64,000 nucleotides of DNA from Sulfitobacter sp. JL08 (lineage in GTDB: Bacteria; Pseudomonadota; Alphaproteobacteria; Rhodobacterales; Rhodobacteraceae), in assembly GCF_003352045.1 (NCBI RefSeq), contig NZ_CP025815.1:3162001-3226000 (forward strand). The letters run 5' to 3'. Of this stretch, positions 8,594-16,591 are shown piece after piece. A program made the translations under genes and the position numbers. Position 1 is the first letter of the stretch. Every line of letters begins with the position of its first letter. The notes under the pieces are model-generated. The model saw nothing but the letters and a program-made list of their open reading frames with translations, made no database searches and was not told the origin of the DNA.

Positions 8594-9829
8594 CTAGACG
8601 TTTTCCTGTGTAAAGCGGCGCAGTTCCGCACGCGCGACTTGTCGCCGATGCACCGCGTCCGGCCCATCAGCCAACCGCAAGGTACGCACATGGGTCCAGG
8701 CCTGCGCCAGCGGCGTGTCTTGCGAAATCCCTTGCGCACCATGCATCTGCACCGCTTCGTCGATCACCTTCAGCGCGACTCGCGGGGCCACCACCTTGAT
8801 CTGCGAAATCCACGGGGCGGCGGCACGTTTGTCACCGCGATCCATGTACCACGCAGCCTTGAGGCACAGCAGGCGGGCCATTTCGATTTCCATGCGGCAT
8901 TCGGCAATAATGTCGTAATTGGCACCCAGCTGGGCCAGATTTTTACCGAATGCCTCGCGGGCAAGGGCACGGCGGCACATTTGTTCCAGCGCGGCCTCGG
9001 CCTGACCGATGGCGCGCATGCAGTGATGGATACGCCCCGGCCCCAGTCGGCCTTGCGCAATCTCGAACCCGCGCCCTTCGCCCAGCAGCAGGTTTTGTGC
9101 GGGCACACGCACATCCTTGAACCGGAAATGCATGTGGCCGTGGGGGGCATCATCGTGGCCGTACACCTCCATCGGGCGCAGTTTTTCGATACCGTCGCTG
9201 TCTGCATCAACCACGATCATCGATTGCCGCTGATGCTTGGGCTGTTCGTTTCCGGCGGTTTTCACCATGACGATGTAAACCTTGCAGCGCGGATCGCCCG
9301 CGCCTGTCGCCCACCACTTTTCACCATTCAGAACATATTCGTCCCCGTCGCGTACGCAGGACATGGCGATATTGGTCGCATCCGAACTGGCCACATCCGG
9401 TTCCGTCATCAGATAGGCAGACCGGATCTGCCCCTCTAGCAGCGGCGCAAGCCACTGATCCTTCATCTCTTGCGTGCCGTAGCGTTCGAACACTTCCATG
9501 TTGCCGGTGTCGGGCGCCGAACAGTTGAACACTTCGGCGCCAAGCGGGGTTTTCCCCATTTCCTCGGCGAAATAGGCATATTCCACGGTGGTCAGGCCAA
9601 TGCCCTTTTCGCTGTCGGTCAGCCAGAAATTCCACAGCCCCGCGACCTTGGCATCGGCCTTTAACCCTTCAAGTATCTGCGCCTGACGGGTGGTATAGGT
9701 CCACCGATCACCCTTGTTGATCTCGGCGTGGTACTCCTGCTCAAGCGGGATCACCTTGTCGCGGATCATGTCTGTGACCTGGCCCAGAAGGTCGCGCATT
9801 TCGGGGCGCATCGAAAAATTCATATCCAT
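8594..9829 (-). CDS. Acyl-CoA dehydrogenase of the ACAD10/11 type
   Basis: 411 residues, the full length of a soluble FAD acyl-CoA dehydrogenase. Typical blocks are YLMTEPDVASSDATNI (substrate/FAD loop), LNGEKWWATGAGDPRC and the C-terminal VQMHGAQGISQDTPLA helix. The style (GIGLTTVEYAYFAEEMGKTPLG near the N-terminus, DGPDAVHRRQVAR at the end) is that of the ACAD10/11 group. Start is at 9829, with a second ATG two codons later. A phosphotransferase gene is divergent across only 58 bp. In ACAD10/11 of animals these two activities are fused, so I infer a joint role in 4-hydroxyacyl-CoA metabolism rather than plain beta-oxidation. Confidence 0.9.
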   Translation of the reverse strand: MDMNFSMRPEMRDLLGQVTDMIRDKVIPLEQEYHAEINKGDRWTYTTRQAQILEGLKADAKVAGLWNFWLTDSEKGIGLTTVEYAYFAEEMGKTPLGAEVFNCSAPDTGNMEVFERYGTQEMKDQWLAPLLEGQIRSAYLMTEPDVASSDATNIAMSCVRDGDEYVLNGEKWWATGAGDPRCKVYIVMVKTAGNEQPKHQRQSMIVVDADSDGIEKLRPMEVYGHDDAPHGHMHFRFKDVRVPAQNLLLGEGRGFEIAQGRLGPGRIHHCMRAIGQAEAALEQMCRRALAREAFGKNLAQLGANYDIIAECRMEIEMARLLCLKAAWYMDRGDKRAAAPWISQIKVVAPRVALKVIDEAVQMHGAQGISQDTPLAQAWTHVRTLRLADGPDAVHRRQVARAELRRFTQENV

Positions 9830-9887
9830 AAACCGGGCTTTCCTTCTGTAGTGCTGCGACTGTCTTTACCTTTGACCCAAATAATGG

Positions 9888-10949
9888 ATGACTGAAAGGC
9901 ACATTGTCCATCACCGGAAACCGACTGGCCCCATGCATAATTTCGATCACGCCGCGCTGGAAACCTATCTTGCCACCCATGTCGCCGGATTTAGGACGCT
10001 GGACAGCATCGACAAATTTTCAGACGGACAATCCAATCCGACATACCGACTGCGATCGGGGGGGCAACAGTTTGTGCTGCGGGCCAAACCGCCGGGCCAG
10101 CTGATGAAATCGGCGCATCAGGTGGATCGGGAATACCGCGTCATGCAGGCGCTGGCACGGACGGATGTACCCGTGCCGAAAATGTTGCATCTGTCCGGCG
10201 AAGACACACCGCTTGGCACGATGTTTTTCGTGATGGAGCATATCGACGGGCGGGTGTTCTGGGATCCTGCCCTGCCAGAATTGACCAAACCGGACCGCAG
10301 CGCAGTTTATGACCAGATGAACGCGGTTCTGGCCGCGTTGCATTCGGTTGATCCGGTTGCCGTCGGATTGCAGGATTTTGGCAGGCCCGGAAATTATTTC
10401 GCACGCCAGATCGGGCGCTGGTCATCCCAGTACAAGGCCGCCGAAACCACCCCCCTGCCCGATGCCGACTGGCTGATCGCCTGGCTGGAGGACAATCTGG
10501 TCGCTGACGATGGCGCCGCATCTATAGTGCACGGTGATTACCGCATTGATAACATAATGTTTTCACGGAACGGCACGAATGTGATTGCCCTGCTGGACTG
10601 GGAGTTGAGCACATTGGGCCATCCGCTGGCCGATCTGGCCTATCAGTGCATGCACTGGCGACTGCCCCACACAGGGCATTTTCGCGGGCTGGGCGGCGTG
10701 GATCGCGCCGCCACCGGTCTGCCCGAAGAAGCGGATTATGTGGCGCAATACTGTGAACGGCGCAATATTGCCCGCCCTGACAACTGGAAATTCTATGTGG
10801 TTTTTTCGTATTTCCGCCTGCTGGCAATCCTGCAAGGCGTGCTGCGCCGCGCGCTGGATGGCAATGCGTCCAACCCGAAAGACACGGATCAGACGCGCAA
10901 TGTGATCAAGGTGATGGCCCGGGACGCGCGACACCTTGCCAGCAGTTGA
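9888..10949 (+). CDS. APH-family phosphotransferase (ACAD10/11 kinase-domain type)
   Basis: About 353 residues of the aminoglycoside-phosphotransferase fold. The catalytic loop HGDYRIDNIMF (His215, Asp217, Asn222) and the metal-binding LLDWELSTLGHPLADLAY (Asp237) are intact, so it should be an active kinase. In ACAD10/11 and in the Pseudomonas levulinate pathway (LvaA), this kinase type phosphorylates a 4-hydroxyacyl-CoA before a dehydrogenase-fold partner removes the phosphate. The acyl-CoA dehydrogenase gene lies divergently next door. The start is uncertain: ATG at 9888 or at 9933 (MHNFDHAALETYL); neither has a strong ribosome site. Confidence 0.88.
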   Translation: MTERHIVHHRKPTGPMHNFDHAALETYLATHVAGFRTLDSIDKFSDGQSNPTYRLRSGGQQFVLRAKPPGQLMKSAHQVDREYRVMQALARTDVPVPKMLHLSGEDTPLGTMFFVMEHIDGRVFWDPALPELTKPDRSAVYDQMNAVLAALHSVDPVAVGLQDFGRPGNYFARQIGRWSSQYKAAETTPLPDADWLIAWLEDNLVADDGAASIVHGDYRIDNIMFSRNGTNVIALLDWELSTLGHPLADLAYQCMHWRLPHTGHFRGLGGVDRAATGLPEEADYVAQYCERRNIARPDNWKFYVVFSYFRLLAILQGVLRRALDGNASNPKDTDQTRNVIKVMARDARHLASS

Positions 10950-10955
10950 CGCGCT

Positions 10956-11945
10956 TTACAGCGCCACCTGCGTCGCCAGCCCCTGTTCATGGGCCAAACG
11001 CGCAGCCACGGACGCCACGGCCAGATCCTGAAGCCCGACGCCTGTACCGTCGAACAATGTGATTTCGTCATCGCTGCTGCGACCCGCGTGATCACCGTTG
11101 ATAACAGCGCCGATAGGGGTGATGTCGCTTTCATTGATCATGCCGGCACCAAAGGCGTGTTGCGCCTCGCCCAGCGAAATCGATTGTGCAATTTCGTCAG
11201 TGAACACTGTTGCTGCCGCAACCAGATCGGCATCAACCTCTTGTTTGCCAACGGTATCGGTTCCCATGCAGGCGATATGTGTGCCGGGTTTGATCCAGTC
11301 TTTTTTCATCAACGGCTCGAACGCCGAGGTGATGGTGATGATCACATCGGCCTGTGCGCCCAGATCTTCGCGACTGACGGATTGGAATTCCAGCCCAAGT
11401 TCGACTGCGACCTTTTCAAGGTTCGGCAACATTTCGGGATGGAAATTCCACGCCACGACCTTTTCGAAATCGCGCTGTTCTGCGGCGGCGCGCAATTGAA
11501 AGGTGGATTGATGCCCTGCCCCGACCATGCCCAGAACCTTGCTGTCCTTGCGCGCCAGATGCGCAATGGAAACCGATGACGATGCAGCCGTGCGCACCGC
11601 GGTCAGGTAATTGCCACCCACAAGCGCGCGCAATTGCCCCGTATCGGGATCGAACAGGAAAATCGTCGATTGGTGGTTGGTCAGGCCCTTGGCCGCATTG
11701 CCCGGCCAGTAGCCGCCCGATTTCACGCCCAGCGCCATACCCGCCTTGTCAAAGCCCGATTTGAAGCCGTAAAGCGCGTCAGCATAGCCGATCGCCTCGC
11801 GGATGACCGGAAAGTTGTAGGCATCACCGCGCGCCATTGCGCCAAAAACGTCTTCAACGGCACGGAACGCATCGTCGCGGCCGATAACATTGGCGCAAAC
11901 GTCTTCGGATACGATCAGCAGACCGTCGGATGTGGGGCTGTTCAT
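10956..11945 (-). CDS. bhcD: Iminosuccinate reductase BhcD
   Basis: 329 residues of the ornithine cyclodeaminase/mu-crystallin family, with the NAD(P)-binding segment VLGMVGAGHQSTFQLRAA. In the beta-hydroxyaspartate cycle BhcD reduces iminosuccinate to L-aspartate, regenerating the amino donor for BhcA. The call rests on family plus position as the last gene of an intact bhcABCD cluster, in the order known from Paracoccus denitrificans. A GGAG ribosome site precedes the ATG at 11945. It converges with the phosphotransferase gene, leaving 6 bp between the stops. 66 bp separate it from bhcC. Confidence 0.95.
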   Translation of the reverse strand: MNSPTSDGLLIVSEDVCANVIGRDDAFRAVEDVFGAMARGDAYNFPVIREAIGYADALYGFKSGFDKAGMALGVKSGGYWPGNAAKGLTNHQSTIFLFDPDTGQLRALVGGNYLTAVRTAASSSVSIAHLARKDSKVLGMVGAGHQSTFQLRAAAEQRDFEKVVAWNFHPEMLPNLEKVAVELGLEFQSVSREDLGAQADVIITITSAFEPLMKKDWIKPGTHIACMGTDTVGKQEVDADLVAAATVFTDEIAQSISLGEAQHAFGAGMINESDITPIGAVINGDHAGRSSDDEITLFDGTGVGLQDLAVASVAARLAHEQGLATQVAL

Positions 11946-12011
11946 GGGGGAATTCTCCGTGGATATTCAAAGGGTCGGCTGCGCGGCCCAAAGCAGCGCA
12001 GCCACGATGCG

Positions 12012-13178
12012 TCAGTAGGCTTTGCCGCGGGCCGACACCGGCCAGAGGGTTTCAACCTTGCCGTTGCGCACACCGACATACCAGTCGTGGACATTGCAGG
12101 TCGGGTCGCAATGGCCCGGCACCAGTTTCAGCTTGTCATTGACCTTCAACACACCATCAGGGTCGGCGACTACACCATGTTCATCGGAACATTTCACGTA
12201 TTCCACATCGTCGCGGCCATAGATGGTGGGCAGACCGCTGTCGACCGATTGCGCCTTCAGTCCCGCATCGACGATCGCCTTGTCCGCCTTGGCGTGGGAC
12301 ATGACGGATGTCAGGATAAACAGCGCGTTTTCCCATTCGTTTTCGTCGATCCGTTTGCCGTCCTTGTCCAGAATGCGGCCATAATCCGCATCCATGAACG
12401 CATAAGATCCGCACTGTAATTCGTTGAAAACACCACCGGAATTACTCTCGAAGTAATACGAGCCCGTCCCGCCGCCACCGACGATATCACAGTCCAGACC
12501 TGCTGCTTTCAGCAGATCGACGCTTTCGCGCACCTGATCAATTGCGATCTGGGTCTTGCCGCGGCGGTCTTCGTAGGAATCCATATGCTGCATCGCGCCC
12601 TGATAGGCTTGAATGCCCGCAAACTTCAGGCCATCCGCTGCATCAATCGCCTGTGCCAGTTCGACAACAGGTTGCCCGTACTGAACGCCACAGCGCCCCG
12701 CGCCCACATCGATTTCAACCAGACATTCGATCTCGGTTCCGTGCTTGAGGGCGGCTGCGGACAGATCGGCCACATTGTCGATATCATCGACACAGCAGAT
12801 CGTGCGCGCGCCCAGTTTCGGCAGGCGGGCCAGACGATCGATCTTTTCAGGCTGGCGCACCTGATTTGATACCAGCACATCCTTGATCCCGCCGCGCGCG
12901 AACACTTCTGCCTCGGATACTTTCTGACAGCAGACACCGCACGACCCGCCCAGACTTTCCTGAAGCAGGGCGACATCCACCGACTTGTGCATTTTTCCGT
13001 GCACGCGATGCCGCATTCCGTGAGATTTAGCGTAATCGCCCATTTTCTTGATGTTGCGTTCCAGCGCGTCCAGATCCAGCACAAGGCAGGGGGTCTGGAT
13101 GTCGGCCTCGTCCATGCCGATGGTCGCGGGGATGTCGTATCCAACTTCAAGATCGTCAAAGTTCACTTGCTTGTTCAT
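12012..13178 (-). CDS. bhcC: beta-Hydroxyaspartate aldolase BhcC
   Basis: 388 residues of the D-threonine-aldolase-like PLP family (alanine-racemase-type fold). The N-terminal TPCLVLDLDALERNI strand and the PLP-lysine segment HRVHGKMHKS (Lys62) are present. C-terminal residues HCDPTCNVHDWYVG provide the His/Cys metal ligands usual in this family. BhcC condenses glycine and glyoxylate to (2R,3S)-beta-hydroxyaspartate. A strong Shine-Dalgarno (TAAGGAGGAC) precedes the ATG at 13178, 12 nt after bhcB. Operon order bhcA-B-C-D supports the call over a generic D-threonine aldolase. Confidence 0.96.
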   Translation of the reverse strand: MNKQVNFDDLEVGYDIPATIGMDEADIQTPCLVLDLDALERNIKKMGDYAKSHGMRHRVHGKMHKSVDVALLQESLGGSCGVCCQKVSEAEVFARGGIKDVLVSNQVRQPEKIDRLARLPKLGARTICCVDDIDNVADLSAAALKHGTEIECLVEIDVGAGRCGVQYGQPVVELAQAIDAADGLKFAGIQAYQGAMQHMDSYEDRRGKTQIAIDQVRESVDLLKAAGLDCDIVGGGGTGSYYFESNSGGVFNELQCGSYAFMDADYGRILDKDGKRIDENEWENALFILTSVMSHAKADKAIVDAGLKAQSVDSGLPTIYGRDDVEYVKCSDEHGVVADPDGVLKVNDKLKLVPGHCDPTCNVHDWYVGVRNGKVETLWPVSARGKAY

Positions 13179-13190
13179 GTCTTGTCCTCC

Positions 13191-14153
13191 TTAGCCCTTG
13201 ATCCAGGGCAGTTTATCCAGATCGACGTTGCCGCCGGTTATGATCACGCCAACCTTTTTGCCGGCAAACACTTCGGGGTTTTTCAGAATCACGGCCAACG
13301 GAACGGCGCAGCTTGGCTCCATGACGATTTTCATCCGTTCCCATGTCAGCTTCATAGCGGCGATAATCTCGTCCTCGCTTGCGGTCAGAACATCGGTCAC
13401 GAAATTGGACACATAGTGCCACGTGTTTTCCTTTAACGGCACCTTCAGCCCGTCCGCGACCGTTACAGGCGCATCATCTGCAATGATGTGCCCCGCTTTG
13501 AAACTGCGATAGGCATCATCGGCCTGTTCCGGTTCTGCCGCGAAAATTTCGACATGCGGCGCTATATTGGACAATGTCAGGCACGTGCCCGAAATCATGC
13601 CGCCGCCGCCGATGGGGGCGACAATGGCGTCCAGATCCTCGACCTCTTGCATCAGCTCCAGCGAACAGGTCGCCTGCCCCGTAATCACGCGCGGGTCATT
13701 GTAGGGATGCACGAATTCGCCACCGGTTTCCGCCTGAACGCGGGCAAACACCTCTTCCCGGCTGGATGTGGATGGTTCGCATTCGGTGATTTTGCCGCCA
13801 TATCCGCGCACAGCCGCTTTTTTCGCATCCGGAGCGGTGCGCGGCATGACCACATTGCACGGTATTCCACGCTGTCCTGCCGCATAGGAAAGGGACAGCG
13901 CATGATTGCCCGAGGAATGGGTACACACGCCCTTTGACGCCTGCGCGTCGCTTAACCCGAAAACTGCATTGCAGGCACCCCGCACCTTGAACGCACCGGC
14001 CTTTTGGAAATTCTCGCATTTAAAGTACAGCCGCGCGCCGGTACGCTCGTTCAGATATGTCGATGTCAGAACAGGGGTGCGGTGAATATAGGGGCGTATG
14101 CGTTCATGCGCCCCTTTCACGTCCTCGATGGTCAGGTCTGGTGTATCAAGCAT
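13191..14153 (-). CDS. bhcB: beta-Hydroxyaspartate dehydratase BhcB
   Basis: 320 residues of the threonine/serine dehydratase family (PLP fold type II). The PLP-lysine lies in FQKAGAFKVRGA (Lys56), SSGNHALSLSYAAG forms the substrate/phosphate loop, and a GGGGMISG loop holds the PLP phosphate. BhcB converts beta-hydroxyaspartate to iminosuccinate with loss of water. It starts 3 nt after the bhcA stop and is followed at once by bhcC. Alone it would be annotated as a threonine ammonia-lyase; the operon decides the call. Confidence 0.95.
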   Translation of the reverse strand: MLDTPDLTIEDVKGAHERIRPYIHRTPVLTSTYLNERTGARLYFKCENFQKAGAFKVRGACNAVFGLSDAQASKGVCTHSSGNHALSLSYAAGQRGIPCNVVMPRTAPDAKKAAVRGYGGKITECEPSTSSREEVFARVQAETGGEFVHPYNDPRVITGQATCSLELMQEVEDLDAIVAPIGGGGMISGTCLTLSNIAPHVEIFAAEPEQADDAYRSFKAGHIIADDAPVTVADGLKVPLKENTWHYVSNFVTDVLTASEDEIIAAMKLTWERMKIVMEPSCAVPLAVILKNPEVFAGKKVGVIITGGNVDLDKLPWIKG

Positions 14154-14156
14154 GGG

Positions 14157-15347
14157 TCAAGCCGCCGATTTAAGCGCGCTGTCGCGCGAGTGTCTGAAAT
14201 AATTCTGTGCTGCGGTCACGCCCGTGCCCAGAGTGATCGGATAATCCAGATCGGCCATCGCCATTTCGATAGTGGCCAGACCGGACAGTACCATGACATC
14301 GGTCAGCATACCCAGATGACCAATGCGAAACGCCTTGCCGTTCATTTCGCCCAGCCCGATGCCAAAGGACACGCCGTAAGCCCTGAACGCATGCTCAACC
14401 AGCGCGTGGCTGTCAAACCCGTCCGGCACATAGATCGCGCTGACCGTATCGGAGTAAAGATCGGGCGATTGCGCAACCAGGTCCAGACCCCAGGCGGCGA
14501 CAGCGCGGCGCACCCCTTCGGCAAGACGGTGATGACGCGCATAGACGTTATCAAGCCCTTCCTCGAACAGCATGTTCAGGCTTTCGCCCATGCCATAGAT
14601 CAATTGCAGCGGCGGGGTATAGGGAAAGCCCCCCGTTGAATTGGCCTTCATCATGTCGCGGAAATCAAAGAACGTGCGTGGCAGATCGGCCGTTTCCATA
14701 TGCGCCAGCGCCTTGGGGCTGACGGCCAGAATTGCCATGCCCGTGGCCAGCATAAAGCCCTTTTGCGAGCCGGCGATCGCTATATCCACGCCCCAATCAT
14801 CCATTTCAAACGGCATCGACGCCAAAGAACTGACACAGTCCACGAACAACATCGCCGGGTGATCGGCTGCATTCATCGCACGCCGCACCGCTGCGATATC
14901 CGACACAACGCCCGTTGCCGTTTCGTTATGCGTGACCAGTACCGCCTTGATCTTGCGATCTGTGTCCGCCTGCAAAGCAGCCTGAAACCTGTCGGCAGGT
15001 GCGCCCCCACCCCATTCGCATTCGATGATCTGAACGTTGAGACCGTGGCGCTGACACAGATCGATCCACCGGTGCGAAAACATGCCGTATCGCGCGATAA
15101 GAACCGTATCGCCTTTGGACAATGTATTGGTAACAGCCGCTTCCCATCCCCCCGTTCCGCTTGAAGGAAAGGTAATGATCTGACCCGCGGTCGTGCCGAA
15201 AACGGCCTTGGTTTTTTCCAGCACCGGCGCGAATGTCTTGACGAAGTCGGGCGAACGGTGATCCTGCGACTGCACCTGCATCGCACGGCGCAGACGATCC
15301 GGAATATTGGTTGGTCCGGGAATGAACACAGGGTTCTGATCTGACAT
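14157..15347 (-). CDS. bhcA: Aspartate-glyoxylate aminotransferase BhcA
   Basis: 396 residues of class V aminotransferases, similar to serine-glyoxylate aminotransferases. The N-terminus FIPGPTNIPDRLRRAM and the PLP-lysine in IAGSQKGFML (Lys196) are typical. BhcA transfers the amino group from aspartate to glyoxylate, giving oxaloacetate and glycine, the first step of the cycle. A GAGGAG-type ribosome site precedes the ATG. It is the first gene of bhcABCD and is divergent from bhcR across an AT-rich regulatory region. Confidence 0.96.
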   Translation of the reverse strand: MSDQNPVFIPGPTNIPDRLRRAMQVQSQDHRSPDFVKTFAPVLEKTKAVFGTTAGQIITFPSSGTGGWEAAVTNTLSKGDTVLIARYGMFSHRWIDLCQRHGLNVQIIECEWGGGAPADRFQAALQADTDRKIKAVLVTHNETATGVVSDIAAVRRAMNAADHPAMLFVDCVSSLASMPFEMDDWGVDIAIAGSQKGFMLATGMAILAVSPKALAHMETADLPRTFFDFRDMMKANSTGGFPYTPPLQLIYGMGESLNMLFEEGLDNVYARHHRLAEGVRRAVAAWGLDLVAQSPDLYSDTVSAIYVPDGFDSHALVEHAFRAYGVSFGIGLGEMNGKAFRIGHLGMLTDVMVLSGLATIEMAMADLDYPITLGTGVTAAQNYFRHSRDSALKSAA

Positions 15348-15418
15348 CTTACCAACTCCTCGTTTCGGTCAGAACAAGATACCCGATCCTGTCTTTTTCA
15401 CAATTTTCTCAAAAACAT

Positions 15419-15522
15419 TTTTCATTTTGAAAATTTTTACTTATTGCGATGTTTTTATTGCCTTTTTATATTTTCATTTTTGTCAAAATATCTTTATTGA
15501 AAATATTTTTCAAAAATGAAAA
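15419..15522. promoter_or_regulatory. bhcA/bhcR intergenic operator region with TTTTCA/TGAAAA inverted repeats
   Basis: The 211 bp between bhcA and bhcR are sharply AT-rich compared with the genes. I see TTTTCA-TTT-TGAAAA (15419-15433), TTGAAAA-TAT-TTTTCAA (15497-15513) and TTTTCA-N4-TGAAAA (15507-15522). There is also a 12-bp inverted pair, TTTTCATTTTTG (15471-15482) with CAAAAATGAAAA (15511-15522). IclR-type regulators often bind short palindromes of this kind, so these are plausible BhcR operators controlling both directions. Binding is inferred. Confidence 0.6.
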
Positions 15523-15558
15523 CATGACTCAACCGTGATTTCAGCAAGGATTCGCACC

Positions 15559-16383
15559 ATGTCAGAACCTGTCAGAAAACAACGGGGGCGGCCCAAATCA
15601 CAATTTACCGCAAGCTCTGCTTCGACCTTGCAGTCACTGGATCGTGCATTGGGTATTCTGGATGCCCTGTCGCGCCAGAATGCCGCGTCGCTGACTGATG
15701 TTGCCATGCGTCTGGGCATTCCTACCGCCACCACGCACCGCATTCTGACCACATTGCAAAAGCGCCGGTTTGCCGAATTTGACGAAGACACCCAAACCTG
15801 GATGGTCGGCATCGAAGCCTACCGTGTCGGCACGTCTTTTCTGAAGCGCACTAACTTGCTGGACATCAGCCGCCCTGTAATGCGCGCGCTGATGCAGTCG
15901 ACAGGAGAAACTGCCAATCTGGCTGTGCCTGACGGATCCGAGGTTGTCTTTATCGGGCAGGTTGAATCGCAAAACCCGGTGCGTGCATTCTTTGATCACG
16001 GGACACGCACGTCCATGCACGCATCCGGCACCGGCAAGGCGATCCTGGCGGCATTGGACGAGTCAAAGGTGGTGAAACTGATGCAATCCGCCGGACTTGA
16101 GGAATTCACGGCGCGCACACTGGTAACGCCGACCTTGCTGCTGGATGATCTTTCCAGAACACGCGCCCGCGGCTGGTCATTTGACCGCGAGGAAAGGTTT
16201 GAAGGCATGTCCTGCATCGGCGCCGCAATCTGTGATGCAACGGGCGAACCAATTGCCGGAGTTTCGATTTCGGGACCCAGCAACCGGTTTGGTGATCGTC
16301 AGGTTGACGGTTTTGGCGCACAGGTGGCACGCGCGGCGGCTGAAATCAGCGCCAGCATCGGCGGCGCACCGGTCCGCGATTAG
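15559..16383 (+). CDS. bhcR: IclR-family regulator BhcR
   Basis: About 274 residues: an N-terminal winged helix (LDRALGILDALSRQ ... TDVAMRLGIPTATTHRILTTLQKRRF) and a C-terminal IclR effector domain (GQVESQNPVRAFFDHGTRTSMHASGTGKAILAAL is the typical loop). In P. denitrificans BhcR senses glyoxylate and controls bhcABCD. I chose the ATG at 15559 (MSEPVRKQRGRPKS), which gives the usual basic N-terminus; an ATG at 15535 would add eight residues. Divergence from the cluster it controls fits the known arrangement. Confidence 0.93.
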   Translation: MSEPVRKQRGRPKSQFTASSASTLQSLDRALGILDALSRQNAASLTDVAMRLGIPTATTHRILTTLQKRRFAEFDEDTQTWMVGIEAYRVGTSFLKRTNLLDISRPVMRALMQSTGETANLAVPDGSEVVFIGQVESQNPVRAFFDHGTRTSMHASGTGKAILAALDESKVVKLMQSAGLEEFTARTLVTPTLLLDDLSRTRARGWSFDREERFEGMSCIGAAICDATGEPIAGVSISGPSNRFGDRQVDGFGAQVARAAAEISASIGGAPVRD

Positions 16384-16591
16384 ACGAACGGTTTGCGCAA
16401 TCTTCACACCGGCATCCTGCGCCGATGCAAAAGATCCGTATTTGAAGCAAAAAGAACAGTATCCGTTGTCCAATGTCCGGCTGACTGAATTTCGTTAGTC
16501 GGCCCTGCGTGAAAGCGCCGTGTGACGGATTGCCCCTATACAACGCGCGCCATTCCCATTAGGGCAAGGCGCTTGGGCGATCCTGCGTGGA

